NCBI GenBank assembly: GCA_021298335.1
Contig: JAJTEZ010000032.1
Location: forward strand, 1-34,006
Source of the DNA: Saprospiraceae bacterium
GTDB lineage: Bacteria > Bacteroidota > Bacteroidia > Chitinophagales > Saprospiraceae
DNA length: 34,006 nt
Reading direction: 5' to 3'
Positions 31,823 through 34,006 of the stretch are shown one piece after another (the stretch's first letter is position 1; every line of letters starts with the position of its first letter). A model generated the notes under the pieces. That model was given only the letters and a program-made list of their open reading frames with translations. It was not told the origin of the DNA and did not search any database. The translations under genes and the position numbers were made by a program.

Positions 31823-32515
31823 ATGGCAAAAGTTAGTAAAAAAAGACAGGCGGTCAATGCCAAAGTCGATTCAAACAAAATGTACTCCCTCAGAGATGCA
31901 GTCGCTCTCGTGAAGGAAGTAAACACTGCCAAGTTTGATGCATCCGTAGATGTTCACATCAAATTAGGTGTTGACCCCAGAAAGGCCGACCAGGCAATCA
32001 GGGGCACTGTTTCCCTGCCACACGGCACGGGTAAAGTTAAGCGCGTATTAGTTTTGTGTACTCCCGACAAAGAAGCAGAGGCTAAAAATGCCGGTGCCGA
32101 TTATGTAGGTTTGGATGAATACATCACAAAAATCAGCCAGGGATGGACGGATGTGGATGTCATAATCGCAATGCCTAATGTCATGGCAAAAATCGGACAG
32201 ATTGGTCGTATCCTCGGTCCTCGTGGATTAATGCCAAACCCTAAAACAGGTACTGTAACCGTAAATGTAGGTGCTGCAGTGGAAGAGGTGAAGGCTGGTA
32301 AAATTTCATTCCGTGTTGATAAATACGGAATCATACACTCACCCGTTGGACGTGTTTCTTTTTCACCAGAAAAGCTGGCTGAAAATGCTATCGAACTGAT
32401 CAGCACTCTCGAGAAGATGAAGCCTTCCACAGCAAAAGGTATTTACATGAAATCCATTAGCATTGCCAGTACCATGAGTCCCGGTATCGCAATAGATACC
32501 AAAACTATTAAATAA
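31823..32515 (+). CDS. rplA: Ribosomal protein L1 (uL1)
   Basis: 230 residues from the ATG at 31823 ([11 protein letters not shown]); the in-frame TTG at 31802 would add seven. It shows [28 protein letters not shown], and the family signature [20 protein letters not shown]1 binds 23S rRNA at the L1 stalk and in many bacteria represses its own rplKA mRNA. Length is normal. Confidence 0.97.
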   Translation: MAKVSKKRQAVNAKVDSNKMYSLRDAVALVKEVNTAKFDASVDVHIKLGVDPRKADQAIRGTVSLPHGTGKVKRVLVLCTPDKEAEAKNAGADYVGLDEYITKISQGWTDVDVIIAMPNVMAKIGQIGRILGPRGLMPNPKTGTVTVNVGAAVEEVKAGKISFRVDKYGIIHSPVGRVSFSPEKLAENAIELISTLEKMKPSTAKGIYMKSISIASTMSPGIAIDTKTIK

Positions 32516-32533
32516 TCCGCAAACTTTACACCA

Positions 32534-33061
32534 ATGACACGTACAGATAAAGGAACACTGATAGAAGAACTGAAGGAAAAATTTGAGAATTCTCAGTTCT
32601 TTTATGTGACTGACGCCACTGGTTTGTCGGTCGCCAAAATCAATCAGTTGCGCAGAACATGCTTCGAAAAGGGGATTGATATTAAAACTGTCAAAAACAC
32701 ACTGGCCATCAAAGCCATGGAAGACCAGCCTGAAGATCGTAATTTAAAAGCGATTTTCTCTGCTTTCAAAGGACAAAGCACAGTTTTGTTTTCCAGCGAT
32801 GGCAAGCTTCCAGCAACGATCATCAAGGAATTCAGAGGGAAAGACGTGAAGCCTGTATTAAAAGCAGCTTACATTGATTCTGATATTTTCTTCGGTGATG
32901 ATCAACTCGAAGTTTTGGTAAAACTGAAGACGAAGAAGGAATTGATCGGCGATGTGATCTTCCTCCTCCAGTCTCCAGCTTCAAGAGTGGTAAGCTCATT
33001 GAAATCAGGAGGTACCACGATCGCAGGTCTCTTGAAAACACTCGAAGAACGAGGGGAATAA
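32534..33061 (+). CDS. rplJ: Ribosomal protein L10 (uL10)
   Basis: 175 residues. DATGLSVAKINQLRR and VKNTLAIKAM in the N-terminal domain, and the C-terminal SGGTTIAGLLKTLEERG, fit L10, which anchors L12 dimers to the ribosome. It starts only 18 bases after rplA, so there is no room for a long L10-leader regulatory structure here. Confidence 0.96.
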   Translation: MTRTDKGTLIEELKEKFENSQFFYVTDATGLSVAKINQLRRTCFEKGIDIKTVKNTLAIKAMEDQPEDRNLKAIFSAFKGQSTVLFSSDGKLPATIIKEFRGKDVKPVLKAAYIDSDIFFGDDQLEVLVKLKTKKELIGDVIFLLQSPASRVVSSLKSGGTTIAGLLKTLEERGE

Positions 33062-33138
33062 GTATTTTTCTAAATGTTACGTTATAGCTTCCAACATTAA
33101 CGAATCTAAATTTTTTAAAACAACAAAACCATCATAAC

Positions 33139-33522
33139 ATGGCAGATTTAAAAGCATTCGCAGAGCAACTGGTTAACCTTACAGTGAAGGAAGTCAATGA
33201 GTTGGCTCAGATATTGAAGGATGAATACGGCATCGAACCAGCAGCAGCAGCAGTTGCAGTTGCAGCAGCACCCGCAGGAGGTGCAGGAGCCGGTGACGCA
33301 CCAGCAGAAAAAACTGAGTTTGATGTGCACCTGACTTCTGCAGGAGCCAACAAACTTGCAGTTGTAAAAGAAGTGAAGACAATCCTGAACTTGGGTCTGA
33401 AAGAGGCAAAAGATCTCGTGGATGCAGCTCCTTCTTTATTGAAGGGCGGTGTCTCCAAGGCAGAGGCAGAGTCTATGAAGGCCACTCTGGAAGGAGCAGG
33501 TGCTTCTGTTGATCTGAAGTAA
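33139..33522 (+). CDS. rplL: Ribosomal protein L7/L12 (bL12)
   Basis: 127 residues. The N-terminal dimerisation domain ([20 protein letters not shown]), a hinge very rich in Ala and Gly (about residues 34-55), and the C-terminal factor-binding domain with [20 protein letters not shown] are complete. It recruits translation GTPases to the ribosome. It follows rplJ after a 77-base AT-rich spacer. Confidence 0.97.
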   Translation: MADLKAFAEQLVNLTVKEVNELAQILKDEYGIEPAAAAVAVAAAPAGGAGAGDAPAEKTEFDVHLTSAGANKLAVVKEVKTILNLGLKEAKDLVDAAPSLLKGGVSKAEAESMKATLEGAGASVDLK

Positions 33523-33581
33523 TTTGACAAAAGTATGCGGGCTGAATGTCAGAATGTAAGCCCGAAAAAACATTGACGTCT

Positions 33582-33610
33582 GGCTTAACCGACCATTGGT
33601 GGGTTAAGCC
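33582..33610 (+). terminator. Hairpin in the rplL-rpoB gap, likely attenuator or processing site
   Basis: GGCTTAACC (33582-33590) pairs perfectly with GGTTAAGCC (33602-33610), with an 11-base loop. No T-run follows, so it is more likely a partial attenuator or an RNase site, as known at the same place in other bacteria, than a full terminator. It would separate ribosomal protein output from RNA polymerase output. Confidence 0.55.
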
Positions 33611-33688
33611 TCTCGTCATTAAACTGTTTGTGAACAATTCTGGCCCTTTTGTTCTTTATTTATCGAATTACGCTTAATATAACCAAAT

Positions 33689-34006
33689 ATGACATCAAAC
33701 GGAGTCGCTACCTCTTCCGGAAATCAAAGAATCAATTTCGGTAAAATCAGATTGGCAAATCAATATCCAGACCTTCTGGAAATCCAGATTAAATCCTTTC
33801 AGGAATTTTTTCAATTGGAAACTACACCCGAAAACAGGGGAAATGAAGGTCTTTACCGTGTTTTCCAGGAAAACTTTCCCATTTCCGATGCCAGGAATAT
33901 TTTCGTTCTCGAATTTCTGGATTATTTCATTGACCCTCCACGTTATTCCATAGAGGAATGTATGCAGAGGGGACTAACGTACAGTGTTCCACTAAAAGCG
34001 AAATTA
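33689..34006 (+). CDS. rpoB: RNA polymerase beta subunit, N-terminal part cut by the window
   Basis: 106 codons are visible from the ATG at 33689 and run out of the window in frame. [46 protein letters not shown] and [16 protein letters not shown] are typical of the start of Bacteroidota RpoB. It follows rplL after 166 bases that hold a strong hairpin. Confidence 0.97.
   Translation, partial: MTSNGVATSSGNQRINFGKIRLANQYPDLLEIQIKSFQEFFQLETTPENRGNEGLYRVFQENFPISDARNIFVLEFLDYFIDPPRYSIEECMQRGLTYSVPLKAKL

Noticed and set aside
32516-32533. L10 leader RNA before rplJ
   Set aside because: The rplA-rplJ spacer is only 18 bases, too short for the leader structure.

Overview
The window is a piece of a Bacteroidota chromosome, most likely from the Saprospiria or a related lineage. 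The evidence is: type IX secretion (T9SS) C-terminal tails on large secreted proteins, a CarboxypepD-reg/TonB receptor, promoter elements of the Bacteroidota type (TTTG - about 19 nt - TAnnTTTG), almost no Shine-Dalgarno sites, and the typical Bacteroidota block tRNA-Thr/Tyr/Gly/Thr - tuf - tRNA-Trp - secE - nusG - rplKAJL - rpoB. No phage, plasmid, IS element or CRISPR array is visible. Both ends cut a gene: a haem-copper oxidase subunit III at the left (minus strand) and rpoB at the right.

Layout. 1-383: oxidase subunit. 521-4260: a very large secreted GH13 amylase-like enzyme, broken in two. 4279-6327: FAA hydrolase and metK. 6492-10707: a double AAA+ ATPase with a duplicated N-terminal domain, then a group II PLP decarboxylase. 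10810-17388: a tight plus-strand group of a secreted M12B-like metalloprotease with eight PKD domains, rpe, and a TonB-dependent receptor that overlaps rpe. 17539-20815: a secreted BNR/sortilin-like, FN3, CUB protein, broken in two. 20846-25488 (minus): adenine deaminase, SlyD-like FKBP, Maf pyrophosphatase, UbiA-type prenyltransferase, KdsC-like phosphatase and IscX. 25574-28490 (minus): a secreted subtilisin, broken in two. 28800-34006: the translation and transcription block.

The most striking observation is a set of four lesions of one kind: a short stretch of conserved sequence is missing and the reading frame changes at the junction. They lie in the amylase (about 3.2 kb), the BNR/CUB protein (about 18.47 kb), the subtilisin (about 27.37 kb) and between tRNA-Trp and secE (about 30.57 kb). 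The last removes the 3' acceptor strand of tRNA-Trp and the first half of secE, both normally single-copy and essential. This suggests that at least this junction, and perhaps all four, are assembly or clone deletions rather than real pseudogenes. If they are real, something is making short deletions across this genome. Either way, the split ORFs should be read as single ancestral genes.

A second theme is protein export. The metalloprotease and the subtilisin carry ordinary T9SS tails. The amylase and the BNR/CUB protein instead end in a shared domain of about 140 residues that looks like a small beta-helix, in the place where a sorting tail would be expected. It is a candidate alternative surface-targeting or anchoring module.
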